The notes under the pieces: generated by a model
Database searches by the model: none
The model's input: the letters and a program-made list of their open reading frames with translations, nothing else
Told to the model about the DNA's origin: nothing
Source: Spiroplasma endosymbiont of Panorpa germanica
Lineage (GTDB): Bacteria; Bacillota_I; Bacilli_A; Mycoplasmatales; Mycoplasmataceae
Direction: 5' to 3'
Length of the DNA: 64,000 nucleotides
Assembly (NCBI RefSeq): GCF_964019765.1
Contig: NZ_OZ026461.1
Span: forward strand, 990,069-1,054,068
In this document: piece after piece, positions 54,659 to 64,000 of the stretch
How positions within the stretch are numbered: the first letter of the stretch is position 1
Layout: each line of letters begins with the position of its first letter
Made by a program: the position numbers and the translations under genes

Positions 54659-54687
54659 TTGCTATTACATCTATGATTTGGTATAAT
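54659..54687 (+). promoter_or_regulatory. Promoter of the four-mreB cluster
   Basis: TTGCTA at 54659-54664 and a perfect TATAAT at 54682-54687 are 17 bases apart, with a TG one base before the -10 (extended -10). A second TATAAT lies at 54609-54614 with a poor -35. Confidence 0.75.
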
Positions 54688-54688
54688 A

Positions 54689-54717
54689 TATGCAGGTTAC
54701 GTCCTGCATTTTTTTAT
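54689..54717 (+). terminator. Terminator-like hairpin inside the mreB leader
   Basis: ATGCAGG pairs with CCTGCAT across a six-base loop and is followed by T7. It lies right after the promoter and before the mreB start at 54776. A second small hairpin ATGAC/GTCAT lies further on near 54738. It looks like an attenuator or the end of a very short transcript. Confidence 0.6.
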
Positions 54718-54775
54718 GTGCTGGTGCGTAATTATAAAATGACTATATTGTCATAGAAATAAAGGAGATTATAAA

Positions 54776-55822
54776 ATGGCATTAGTAGCTGCTAAAAAAA
54801 GCAATAAACCTACATTCGTATCAATGGATTTAGGTACTGCTAACACTTTAGTTTATATAACAGGACAAGGAATCGTTTACAACGAACCTTCAATCGTGGC
54901 ATATAGAATTAAAGAAAACAAAATCGTTGCTGTAGGGGAAGAAGCCTACAAAATGATCGGTAAAGGGAACAAAACAATCCGTGTTGTAAGACCAATGGTT
55001 GATGGAGTTATTACTGATATTCGTGCAACAGAAGCACAATTAAGATACATTTTTGCAAAATTAAGAATTGCAAAAACATTAAAAAACTCAATTATGTTAT
55101 TAGCATGTCCTTCAGTTATTACTGAATTAGAAAAAACTGCTCTTAAAAAAATTGCAATGAACTTGGGAGCCGTTCAAGTATTCGTTGAAGAAGAAGTTAA
55201 AATGGCTGCTCTAGGTGGAGGGGTAAATATTTACGCTCCAACAGGAAACCTAATCGTTGATATGGGTGGGGGAACTACTGATATTGCCGTTCTTGCATCA
55301 GGAGATATCGTTTTATCAAAATCTATTAAAGTTGCAGGGAACTACTTAAATGATGAATGTCAAAAATTCATCCGTTCACAATACGGTCTAGAAATTGGAT
55401 CAAAAACTGCTGAATCTATCAAAGTTAACGTAGGGTCATTATCAAAATACCCAGACGAAAGACGTATGAAAGTTTACGGACGTGATGTTGTTTCAGGATT
55501 ACCAAGAGAAATCGAAATTACACCAGAAGAAATTCGTGAAGTATTAAAAGTACCAGTATCAAGAATTATTGACTTAACTGTACAAGTATTAGAAGATACT
55601 CCACCAGAATTAGCTGGAGATATTTTCAGAAATGGTATTACTTTATGTGGTGGGGGAGCTTTAATCAAAGGAATTGATAAATACTTCGCTGACACTCTAC
55701 AATTACCAACAAAAATTGGTGAACAACCATTACTAGCCGTTATTAACGGAACTAAAAAATTCGAATCAGAAATTTTTGAAATTATCAAAGCGCAAAGAAA
55801 TCATTCTGAAGTTTCATATTAG
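54776..55822 (+). CDS. mreB: MreB actin homologue
   Basis: This 348-residue MreB has phosphate 1 MDLGTANTLVYITG, phosphate 2 DMGGGTTDIAV and CGGGALIKG. Unlike the other paralogues it has no Trp codon before the middle and has a slightly longer C-terminus (KAQRNHSEVSY). ATG 54776 follows AAAGGAG. First gene of a four-gene mreB cluster; the next follows after 46 bases with only a ribosome binding site between. Confidence 0.97.
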   Translation: MALVAAKKSNKPTFVSMDLGTANTLVYITGQGIVYNEPSIVAYRIKENKIVAVGEEAYKMIGKGNKTIRVVRPMVDGVITDIRATEAQLRYIFAKLRIAKTLKNSIMLLACPSVITELEKTALKKIAMNLGAVQVFVEEEVKMAALGGGVNIYAPTGNLIVDMGGGTTDIAVLASGDIVLSKSIKVAGNYLNDECQKFIRSQYGLEIGSKTAESIKVNVGSLSKYPDERRMKVYGRDVVSGLPREIEITPEEIREVLKVPVSRIIDLTVQVLEDTPPELAGDIFRNGITLCGGGALIKGIDKYFADTLQLPTKIGEQPLLAVINGTKKFESEIFEIIKAQRNHSEVSY

Positions 55823-55868
55823 TCTTATCTAATTAACGTAAAAATAATTAAGAAAAGGAGAGAAAAAT

Positions 55869-56912
55869 ATGATTAAACCAGATAGCGCCGCCTTTATATC
55901 ACTTGACTTAGGAACATCAAACATTTTAGCTTATGTTGCAGGTCAAGGGATCGTTTATGATCAACCATCATTAATGGCTTATGATGCTAATACAAATGAA
56001 TTAATTTGTTTAGGAAACGAAGCTTATGACATGGTTGGAAAAACACATGAAGGTATTAGAATGGTAACTCCTCTTGTAGATGGAGTTATCGCAGACTTAG
56101 AAGCTGCAGCAGATTTACTAAAACACATTTTTGGTAGATTAAGAATGATGAATTCATGAAAAAACTCAGTTGTTCTATTGGCTTGTCCAAGTGGAGTTAC
56201 TGAACTAGAACGTGAAGCATTAAAAATGGTTGCCAAAGATATGGGAGCTGAATTAGTATTAATAGAAGAAGAAGCTAAAATGTCTGCTTTAGGAGCAGGT
56301 ATTAATATCGACTTACCACAAGGTAACTTAGTATTAGACATCGGTGGGGGAACTACTGACGTTGCTATTTTATCAGCTGGAGAAATCGTTGTTTCTAAAT
56401 CACTTAAAAATGCAGGAAACTTCTTTGATGAAGAAATCCGCAAATACGTACGTTCTGAGTACAATATTTCAATCGGTAAAAAAAGTGCTGAAGGAGTGAA
56501 AAAAGAAATTGGATCACTTGTTAAGTACCCAGCAGAAAGATCAATGCAAGTTTATGGACGTGACATTGTTTCTGGACTACCAAAAGAAGCTAAAATCACT
56601 TCAGAAGAAGTACGTAACGTTTTACTAAACTCATTTAGTAAAATTACAGACTTATTAATTGAATTACTTGAGGAAACTCCACCAGAATTAGCTGGTGATA
56701 TCATGAGAAATGGTATTACTATCTGTGGAGGAGGAGCATTAATTAGAAATATTGAAAAATATTTCATTGATATTTTCCAAATCCCAGCAAAAATCGCTAA
56801 AGAACCATTAGGTTGTGTAATCGAAGGAACTAAGATTTTTGAAAAAACTGTGAGAAGACGTTTAGAAAACGGACAGTATACTAAAGACGAAAAAAGTTTT
56901 CTTTCATTATAA
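55869..56912 (+). CDS. mreB: MreB actin homologue
   Basis: This 347-residue MreB has ISLDLGTSNILAYVAG, DIGGGTTDVAI and CGGGALIRN. Position 96-97 has a Trp coded by TGA (MNSWKNSVV). C-terminus is basic (RRRLENGQYTKDEKS). AAAAGGAG upstream. It ends at a hairpin before the next mreB, so its mRNA may stop there. Confidence 0.97.
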
Positions 56913-56919
56913 TTCGAAT

Positions 56920-56952
56920 TAACAACAAGATAAAAAAACTTGTTGTTTTTTA
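56920..56952 (+). terminator. Intrinsic terminator, with a palindrome just after
   Basis: AACAACAAG pairs with CTTGTTGTT and is followed by T6. A perfect 14-base palindrome GTTCTTATAAGAAC at 56962-56975 lies between it and the next mreB, just before its ribosome binding site. Confidence 0.85.
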
Positions 56953-56996
56953 TTAAAAAAAGTTCTTATAAGAACAATACTAAAGGAGAAATAAAA

Positions 56997-58028
56997 ATGA
57001 ATGAAAATGTGTTTATTTCATTAGATTTAGGAACATCAAATGTTCTTGCTTATGTGGCAGGTCAAGGGATCGTTTATAATGAACCATCAATTATGGCTTA
57101 CAACACCAACACAAATACTTTAGTTGCATTAGGAAATGAAGCTTATGAAATGGTTGGAAAAACTCATGAAGGAATTAGAATGGTTGTTCCAATTCGTGAT
57201 GGGGTTATTTCAGACATGGAAGCTACATCTGATTTACTAAAAAGTATCTTTGCAAGACTTCGTATGACTAATTCTTGAAAAAACTCAGTTGTTTTATTAG
57301 CTTGTCCAAGTGGAGTTACTGAACTAGAGCGTGATGCTTTAAAGAAAGTAGCTATGCAAATGGGAGCCGAACTTGTTCTTGTTGAAGAAGAAGTTAAAAT
57401 GGCAGCTATTGGGGCTGGACTAAACGTTGATTTACCAGTTGGTAACTTAGTGTTAGATATCGGTGGGGGAACTACTGATGCTGCATTAATTGCTTCAGGT
57501 GAAGTTGTTGTTTCAAAATCACTTAGAATTGCTGGAACATCATTTGATCAAGAGATTCAAAAATATGTTCGTTCAGAATACAATATCTCAATCGGGGATA
57601 AAACTGCTGAAAACCTTAAAAAACAAATCGGATCACTTGTTAAGTACCCTGGTGAACGTGTAATGCAAATTTATGGTCGTGACATTGTGTCAGGATTACC
57701 AAAAGAAGCTCGTATTACATCAGAGGAAGTACGTAACGTTTTATTAAATGCATTTAGTAAAATTACTGATTTATTAATTGAGGTGCTAGAATCAACTCCA
57801 CCAGAATTAGCTGGAGATATCATGAAACTTGGTATCACCATTTGTGGTGGGGGAGCTTTAATTAGAAATGTTGATAAATATTTCTATGACATCTTCCAAA
57901 TTCCAACTCGTATCGCACCAGATCCATTGAGTTGTGTAATTGAAGGAACTAAGATTTTTCAAAAAACTGTTGAACGTCGTCTTGAAAACGGGATGTACAC
58001 TAAACAAAAAATGAAAGACTTTTTCTAA
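56997..58028 (+). CDS. mreB: MreB actin homologue
   Basis: This 343-residue MreB is very close to the previous one (ISLDLGTSNVLAYVAG, DIGGGTTDAAL, CGGGALIRN). The phosphate 2 motif ends DAAL where the others have DVAI. One TGA Trp (MTNSWKNS). ATG 56997 follows AAAGGAG. The pair with 55869-56912 is the closest in the window and looks like the product of a recent duplication. Confidence 0.97.
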
Positions 58029-58053
58029 AAAAATAATCTTCGGATTATTTTTT
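58027..58053 (+). terminator. UUCG-loop terminator
   Basis: AAAAAATAATC pairs with GATTATTTTTT around a TTCG tetraloop, directly after the mreB stop. Confidence 0.92.
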
Positions 58054-58152
58054 TTATTTATAATTTTAGAAAAAATAGTGGTATAACTTGCTAATTTATA
58101 TTAAAATTATAGTGTCTATTATATTTATTTATAATTAGATTTAGGAGAAAAA

Positions 58153-59205
58153 ATGAAATTAGAAGAAAGACAATTCATTTCCCTTGATTTGGGAACATCA
58201 AATGTTTTGGCGTATGTTTCAAAAAAAGGTATCGTTTACAACGAACCTTCAATCATGGCTTATGATAATTTAACTAACACACTCGTTGCGTTAGGAAACG
58301 ATGCTTATGAAATGGTTGGAAAAACAAACGAAAACACTAGAATGGTAGTTCCAATTAAAGATGGGATTATTGCTGATATGGAAGCAGCAAAAGATTTACT
58401 GAAAAATATTTTTAATAAACTTAAAATGATGGATATCTGAAAAGGATCTGTTGTATTACTTGCATGTCCAAGCGGAGTTACTGAACTAGAGCGCGACGCT
58501 TTAAAATTAGTAGCAATGGATTTAGGGGCGGAAATGGTAGTAGTTGAAGAAGAAGTTAAATTAGCTGCAATTGGAGCTGGAATTAACATCAACCTACCAA
58601 AAGGAAATGTTATAATTGATATTGGTGGAGGAACTACTGACGTGGCTATTTTAGCATCAGGAGAAGTTGTTGCATCAAAATCAATCAAAATTGCTGGAAC
58701 TTCATTTGATGATGACATTAAAAAATACATTCGTTCAGAATATAATGTTAATATCGGAAGCAAGTCAGCAGAAAACATCAAAATTCAATTAGGTTCACTT
58801 GGGAAGTATAATGCAGAGAGATCTATGTCAGTTTATGGACGTGACATTGTTTCTGGATTACCAAAAGAAGCATTAGTAAGCGGGGAAGAAATTAGAAACG
58901 TTTTAATTAACTCATTTAGTAAAATTACAGATTTATTTATTGAGCTATTAGAAACAACCCCTCCAGAACTAGCTGGTGATATTATTAAAAACGGAATCAT
59001 TTTATGTGGTGGGGGAAGCTTAATCAGAAATGTTGAAAAATATTTTACAGATATTTTCTCAATTCCATGTAAAGTTGCAAAAGATCCATTATTAGCTGTA
59101 ATCAACGGTTCAAAAGAATGTGAAAAAATTATTTACACAAAAATTGAAAACGGATTCTATGGTAAAAATGGCCAAAGACTAAAAGAAATCAACAAATTCA
59201 TGTAA
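58153..59205 (+). CDS. mreB: MreB actin homologue
   Basis: This 350-residue MreB has ISLDLGTSNVLAYVSK, DIGGGTTDVAI and CGGGSLIRN, with an A-to-S change in the adenosine motif. Ribosome binding site TTAGGAG. C-terminus (YGKNGQRLKEINKFM) differs from the other copies. It follows a terminator and a gap of 124 bases, and no convincing promoter pair was found there. Confidence 0.97.
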
Positions 59206-59212
59206 ATAATTT

Positions 59213-59234
59213 AAAGGTCCTAGACCTTTTTTTT
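59213..59234 (+). terminator. Intrinsic terminator after the last mreB
   Basis: AAAGGTC pairs with GACCTTT across a three-base loop, then T8. Confidence 0.82.
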
Positions 59235-59239
59235 ATGCA

Positions 59240-59271
59240 AAAAAACCACAACTTTAGGCTTGTGGTTTTTT
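59240..59271 (-). terminator. Terminator of tatD
   Basis: AAAAACCACAA pairs with TTGTGGTTTTT around a seven-base loop. Its left edge on the minus strand overlaps the tatD stop. Confidence 0.85.
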
Positions 59272-60067
59272 AAATATGAAATATTTTTTGAGCATTAAGT
59301 CTTGTTGATGAAACAACGTTATCAACACTAATTTTTTTAAGCTCAGCAATTTTGTTAGCAGTGTGAATAATATGCTTCGGAAAATTAATTTTACCACGAT
59401 TCGGTTCAGGAGTTAAATATGGAGCATCTGTTTCAATCAAGAGACTAGAAAGCGGGATTCACTTAACAGCTTCTTGTAAGTCTTTCGCGTTGCTAAATGT
59501 TACTACTCCCGGTATTGAAATGAAGCTTCCAAACTGAACAAATTTTTTGGCATATTCAAGATTAACAGTAAAGCAATGCACAATTGAAGCTTTAACTTTT
59601 AGATCTTTTAAAATCACCAAAGCATCGTCATATGCTTCATATTTACCTGGTTCGTCTCTTAAGTGCATCATCACTGGGAGATTATTGGTCTTAGCGATTT
59701 TTATTTGTTCCTTAAACCATTCTATTTGTTCACTTCGGTTTTCTCTTGAGTAAAAATAGTCCAGACCAACTTCTCCAATGGCAACAACCTTATTTGACAT
59801 TGCTAGGTAATTTATTTCTTCAGCGTCTTTTTTTAAATCAAATTTATGAACATCGTTGGGGTGAATTCCCACAGCAGCATAAACTCCTGGATTTGATTGG
59901 GCTTGTTTAATTGCTAATTTTGATGAATTAATATCAAAACCGACGTTACACATTAAATCAACTCCAACCTCTTTTGCTTGTTTGACGATTTCCTCTGTTG
60001 TGTAATTTAATTCTTTATATCTAGAATCATTTAAGTGCGTATGACTATCAAAAATTCCTTTTAACAT
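59270..60067 (-). CDS. tatD: TatD-family metal-dependent deoxyribonuclease
   Basis: This 265-residue TIM-barrel protein has DSHTHLN near the N-terminus (metal His pair), GEVGLDYFY, MHLRDE, IVHCF and ETDAPYL. It is a magnesium-dependent nuclease, cytoplasmic despite the historical name. Second in an operon with mnmE; its start is nine bases after the mnmE stop. The Trp just before IPLSS is TGA. Confidence 0.93.
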
Positions 60068-60076
60068 ATTTTTTTC

Positions 60077-61429
60077 CTACTTTCCTAAGCAATATTTCCT
60101 GAAGATATTGTCGATTATTTCTTCTTCATAGCTTTCCCCGATAAGATTGTTTAAATCTGTTCAAGCTTCATATAAATCAAGATTGATTATATCGGCAGTA
60201 AATCCTAACTTAAAATTATTATAAGCAATTTTTAGCTTATTTTCTATATTTTTCAACAACGAAATTTGATTTATATTCGAAATCACTAGGTCATCTGATT
60301 TTAGAATGTCTCCAACATTATATTTAGACTGAATTTTATCTAAAAGTTGTTCGACATCATTATTTAAGGCCGAACAAAATACAGCTTCTGGATATTTTTT
60401 GACAATCTGTTTTTTTCTATCTGAAGTTAGGGTTTCGGATTTATTGAAAACTTTAACAACTGTCTTGTTTTCCAATGCAGATAAAAGTTTTTCCTCAATT
60501 TGATAATCGAACGAGTTTGAGTCGAAAACATGAATCAACAAATCAGCTTTAGCTAAAATTTGGAAGGTTTTTTCTATACCCGCGCTTTCAATAAAATCTT
60601 TAGTATTTCTAATTCCGGCTGTATCTATCAATTCCAAAGTGATATTGTTAAACGATATTTGCCCCTCGACCAGGTCGCGAGTTGTTCCTGGAACATTTGA
60701 AACCAGCGCTTTATCCTCATTTAATAAGCAGTTCAGAATAGATGACTTTCCAACGTTAGTTTCCCCAATTATTGCTGTTTTAATACCTGAAACTGATTTG
60801 TTAGCTAGATTACTTCTAAAAATTGCTTTGCTTACCATCGTTATAAGAGATTCTAGAGCTAAATTAAGTTCTTGATCGCTGCTACCTTCGATATCATCAT
60901 ATTCGGGATAATCAATTGAGGTCTGGATTCTTGAAATGATATCCATTAATAAATTTTTAATCTTGTCAAAACCCAAATTGTTTTTAGTAGACATATTTCT
61001 TAAAGCTAAATCAGAGGCAAACTCGTTTTTAGCTACAATAAGTTCATTAATAGCTTCTGCTTGAATCAGACTTATTTTGTCGTTTAAGAATGCTCGTTGC
61101 GAAAACTCTCCAGGTAAAGCCATTCTAGCTCCAGAGTTAATTAGGGTGGTTAAAATCTTGTTTGTTACAAGAATTCCACCGTGACAGTTTATTTCTATTA
61201 CATCCTCGCCAGTAAAAGAGCTTGGGGCAATGAAACAAGTAATTACAACTTGGTCCAGAAGTTGTCCTTTTCAGTAAAGATCGCGAAAATTAACCTGGCG
61301 AACTCTTTTTACTGGTTTTTTTAAAAGTTTATTGATTATCGAAAAACTATCGCTACCCGAGATTCGAATAATCGCTAGCGCTTGTTGGGCTATGTTTGTA
61401 GCGGGGGCAACTATTGTATCTAAAATCAT
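60077..61429 (-). CDS. mnmE: tRNA modification GTPase MnmE
   Basis: This 450-residue protein has an N-terminal formyl-THF-binding domain (TIVAPATNIAQQALAIIRIS), a G domain (GETNVGKSS, DTAGI, NKSE) and the C-terminal cysteine motif CLGK. With MnmG it modifies the wobble uridine of several tRNAs. ATG 61429 follows GGAAGG. The TGA-coded Trp in DLYWKGQ lies inside the N-terminal domain. An upstream terminator at 61470-61505 separates it from jag. Confidence 0.96.
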
Positions 61430-61469
61430 TAAGCAACAACCTTCCTTTATTAACTTAATTATAGCAAAT

Positions 61470-61505
61470 AAAAATACAACCGCGATAAACCGTGGTTGTA
61501 TTTTT
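61470..61505 (-). terminator. Terminator downstream of jag
   Basis: AAAAATACAACC pairs with GGTTGTATTTTT. It lies four bases after the jag stop. Confidence 0.88.
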
Positions 61506-61508
61506 GCT

Positions 61509-62054
61509 TTATTTTTCAACTTTTTTCTTCAAAAGGATAAGTCTTTTATTTTCATAGTTAACTGATTTGGAAACAATCTCAGGAAACTGTATTAATCTTT
61601 CGTGTATTTTAACTCTAGTCTCTTTACTCATTATTGGTAAAAGAATTTCTTCTCCGGTTTCAATAACTTTTTTACAGGACTTAATCGTAATATCTAAATA
61701 TTCTTCTAGTTCAAGTTCTTCAACATACTGACTAAAAATATTGATTTTAAATCGTAGTCCGGTTTTTTTAAAAACGACTTCTTCACTAACTGTCTGCAAG
61801 CTATTTATAACCGCTTGTGAAACATTGTATGTATAAAGCTCATTGATTAGCTCGAAATTAATTTGATTTCTAGAAATTGTTATTTTCCCATCCGTAAAAT
61901 TTATTTTAAACAGTTGACTGATAAGCTCAAAGAATATTTCTTGAATGATTTTTTCTATATCACTAATATTAAAACCCGATTTTTGCTTTAGCTTTAGGCC
62001 AAGAAAATTTCGGGTTTTTTCAATAGGATAATCGTAAGTAGGAATTTTTTTCAA
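61509..62054 (-). CDS. jag: Jag/KhpB-family RNA-binding protein
   Basis: This 181-residue protein has a central region that corresponds to a KH-like domain and a C-terminal R3H block (ETRVKIHERLIQFPEI). It lies directly after yidC, the usual place for Jag. It begins with TTG at 62054, two bases after the yidC stop. No strong ribosome binding site is visible, so translation may depend on coupling. Likely binds RNA and helps control cell division and membrane protein insertion. Confidence 0.8.
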   Translation of the reverse strand: MKKIPTYDYPIEKTRNFLGLKLKQKSGFNISDIEKIIQEIFFELISQLFKINFTDGKITISRNQINFELINELYTYNVSQAVINSLQTVSEEVVFKKTGLRFKINIFSQYVEELELEEYLDITIKSCKKVIETGEEILLPIMSKETRVKIHERLIQFPEIVSKSVNYENKRLILLKKKVEK

Positions 62055-62056
62055 AA

Positions 62057-63235
62057 TTATTCTTGAACTTTAGCAGCAGCCTTAGCTTCTTGCTTTTCTA
62101 ATTTTAATTTTTTACGAGCCATTTTTTTCTTGAAGTTTTTATTTTTATTTTCTCTTGCAAAGTGGAATCCAAGTGTTTGGATTATTTGGAAGGTTGATGA
62201 GAAAATTCAATAAATCGCCACCCCTGAGGCAACTGTTGCCACAATTATGAAGAATACTACAACGAAAACCGACTGCATTATTATTTGTTTTTTACGAGCT
62301 TTTTTTTGTTGTTCCGTTACTGGACCTTTGTTCTTTTTAAACATTTGAAGGAAGGTTGGTAATAACATTGAAACAATTTGTAAAGGAAGATATACAAGAA
62401 TAATTGATAAATAAACTCAGTTACCTTGTTGAATTTGTGCAAACGGTTGTTCAATTAAAGAAATTTGTCCAATCGATGCAACTTTTAAAATCTTAGTTGA
62501 CCTAATAATCGAGAACATCGCAAATAGGAATGGCATTGAAATAATCGATCCAGCTAGAGCTCCTAGCGGGCTAGTTCCTTGCTTTTTGTAAAGAGCGGCC
62601 ATTTCCATATTTTGTTTTTGCTTAGCTGTTCGGTCTGTTGAGTTTTTATATTTAGCCTGAATTTCTGCTTGTTTAGCAGTAAGGCCTTGAAGTTTCTCTT
62701 GATTCTTCTGAGCCTTTCAAGAAAACATTAACGTTATTAACCTAATTAAGATTGATGTTAATAGAATTGAGAAGAAAACAGATGCTCCAAATGAGAAACT
62801 ACCGTCATCTTCTAAGCCACCGTGGAATAATTTAATTAAACCCACTAGAATGAACGCTAAAGGATATACGAAGAAACCATAGAAAGGGGATTTGGTTACT
62901 TGGAACGCACTTCCTCAAGAGTATACTGGATTTCAATTGTATTGATCTAAACCATCTTTTGTTGGGTTAAAGATATGGCTCTTTGAACCAACGTCTCCAA
63001 GCGATTTAATAATTATTTCAAAACCCACTCCTGGAGCAAAAATGCTTCTACCAGTCATGTCGGTTACTTGACCAACGACGAAATTTGGCTGATACATTTG
63101 TATACATCCTCAAAGCATTGAGGTTAACAAGAAAATAAACCCAACGACTTTGGTTCAGAACCAAGTTACTTTTCAAGGATTCTTTTTATTAGAATTAGTA
63201 TTCGATAGATACTTTGTATAGTCTTGTTTATACAC
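62057..63235 (-). CDS. yidC: Membrane protein insertase YidC
   Basis: This 392-residue protein has an N-terminal helix, an ectodomain with GVGFEIIIKSLGDV, and the conserved five-helix core with MAALYKKQGTSPLGALAGS and VYLSIILVYLPLQ. It inserts integral membrane proteins alone or with Sec. C-terminus is strongly basic (KKKMARKKLKLEKQEAKAAA), as in Gram-positive relatives. Start is GTG 63235 with AGGAGG eight bases upstream. Several Trp are TGA. Confidence 0.96.
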
Positions 63236-63252
63236 TTAAAAAGCCTCCTGTT

Positions 63253-63591
63253 CTATCTGATACCTTGCAAGATTTTTATTAATGATTCACAAGATTTTTG
63301 GTAAGGGTGGTCTATGAAATCTTTTCGAACCATTATGATCAAATCAAGGTTCAAATTACTGATTTTGCTCAGATTAGTCTTCATAATCATTCTTACTTGT
63401 CTTTTTGCTTTATTTCTCAAAACAGCGTTCCCGAGTTTCTTACCAACAGAAATGCCGTATCTTAAAAATTTATCTTCTTTTTTATTAAAGTAGACTACAA
63501 AAAGATTGTTTTTAACAAATCTTTTATTTCCAATAATTTTTTGAAATTCGTGATTGCTTTTAACGATTCGTGTATGCTTTTGATTTATCAT
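63253..63591 (-). CDS. rnpA: Ribonuclease P protein component
   Basis: This 112-residue basic protein has FVVYFNKK, RYGISVGKKLGNAVLRN and the RNR-type block AVLRNKAKRQVRMIM. It is the protein subunit of RNase P, which matures tRNA 5' ends. ATG 63591 overlaps the rpmH stop (TAATG), an arrangement common at dnaA-linked loci. Confidence 0.96.
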   Translation of the reverse strand: MINQKHTRIVKSNHEFQKIIGNKRFVKNNLFVVYFNKKEDKFLRYGISVGKKLGNAVLRNKAKRQVRMIMKTNLSKISNLNLDLIIMVRKDFIDHPYQKSCESLIKILQGIR

Positions 63592-63725
63592 TAAGCTGAT
63601 AATCTAGCTCTACCTTTTGCTCTACGAGCTTTGATAGTTTTTCTACCATTTTTAGTAGACATTCTCGCTCTAAAACCATGAGTTCTAGCGTGTTTGATTT
63701 TACTTGGTTGTCATGTTCTTTTCAT
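63591..63725 (-). CDS. rpmH: 50S ribosomal protein L34
   Basis: This 44-residue protein starts [20 protein letters not shown], with Trp5 coded by TGA, and ends RARLSA. It is the usual small basic L34. GGAGGG precedes the ATG at 63725. The next gene rightward is outside the window and is expected to be dnaA. Confidence 0.98.
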
Positions 63726-64000
63726 AGTGTTCCCTCCTTTAAGTCAAAATTCATATATAATTATATATTATCTTGACCCATTTTAGTCAAAAAAAGATAA
63801 TTTTTAGCAAAAGAATTATCGACTAAAAAGTTAATAACTTCCTTTTTAATATGTGGATAACTTTGTTAGAGACAGCGAATATAGGGGTTTGGTGCTTATA
63901 AATATTGTTTTGGTGTTAATAACTACGAATTTATAACATATTCACATTAGAAGCCTGGTGAATATTTTATAATAGTTTAGTAGAGAGATGGGATTGATTA
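63726..64000 (+). other. Replication origin region (upstream of dnaA)
   Basis: The 275 bases after rpmH hold a perfect DnaA box, TGTGGATAA at 63852-63860 (complement of TTATCCACA), and a weaker TGTTAATAA-like site. A TATAAT lies at about 63968-63973, near the right end. The gene order rpmH-rnpA-yidC leading away from here is the classic oriC flank. dnaA itself starts at or beyond base 64000 and is not seen. Confidence 0.75.

Noticed and set aside
1..64000. CRISPR arrays, tRNA or rRNA genes
   Set aside because: No evenly spaced repeats and no cloverleaf-like or rRNA sequences were noticed on reading. A scan program was not run.

Overview
The window is low-GC DNA from a wall-less mollicute, almost certainly a Spiroplasma. 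In-frame TGA codons fall at tryptophan positions in nearly every gene (mreB, ABC transporters, rpmH), so I read TGA as Trp throughout and re-joined the open frames it interrupts. Six mreB paralogues in one window point to Spiroplasma, because other mollicutes lack such a set. The right edge (rpmH, rnpA, yidC, jag, mnmE, tatD leading away from a DnaA box) is the classic gene order next to dnaA, so the window is the stretch just before the chromosomal origin.

Layout. 1-2.1 kb: a decayed lipoprotein gene and a decayed ABC ATPase. 2.1-12.8 kb, minus strand: a PAP2-family membrane protein and a long gene run. The run begins with a 923-aa anchored protein and a 688-aa secreted protein (called A1 and B1 here), followed by a polytopic membrane protein, a decayed gene, and an ABC ATPase with a frameshifted permease. 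13-15.9 kb: a lipoprotein, a small membrane protein and a graveyard (membrane protein, transposase, N-terminal piece of fructose-bisphosphate aldolase). 15.9-29.7 kb: an expanded family of roughly 600-aa lipoproteins, interspersed with a HAD phosphatase and a tiny cysteine-rich protein. 30-34 kb: membrane protein, GDSL esterase lipoprotein and MOLPALP-type lipoprotein as one operon. 34-41.8 kb: a multidrug-type ABC exporter, another large lipoprotein, a PD-(D/E)XK-like nuclease, and a run of membrane protein, lipoprotein and DUF3137-like protein. 41.8-43.9 kb: rnmV-ksgA-ispE. 44-46.3 kb: two mreB genes, the second with eroded nucleotide-binding motifs. 46.4-49.6 kb: an ABC-2 transporter divergent from a DUF1700-PadR pair. 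49.9-54.5 kb: a second two-gene locus (A2 lipoprotein, B2 secreted) related to A1/B1. 54.8-59.2 kb: four more mreB genes. 59.2-64 kb: tatD, mnmE, jag, yidC, rnpA, rpmH and the origin region.

How it fits together. Much of the window encodes the cell surface: nine members of one lipoprotein family, other lipoproteins, and several ABC systems. The most novel-looking item is the paired A/B surface-protein system. It occurs twice, is built from a recurrent short motif (aromatic - Gly - aromatic - acidic/Ala helix), and in the first copy is tied to a membrane protein and an ABC transporter. The mreB genes encode the internal cytoskeletal ribbon that gives Spiroplasma its helical shape and kinking motility.

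Limits: all functional names come from motif reading by eye, with no database search. Coordinates were derived by hand from the sequence and most were checked for reading-frame consistency.
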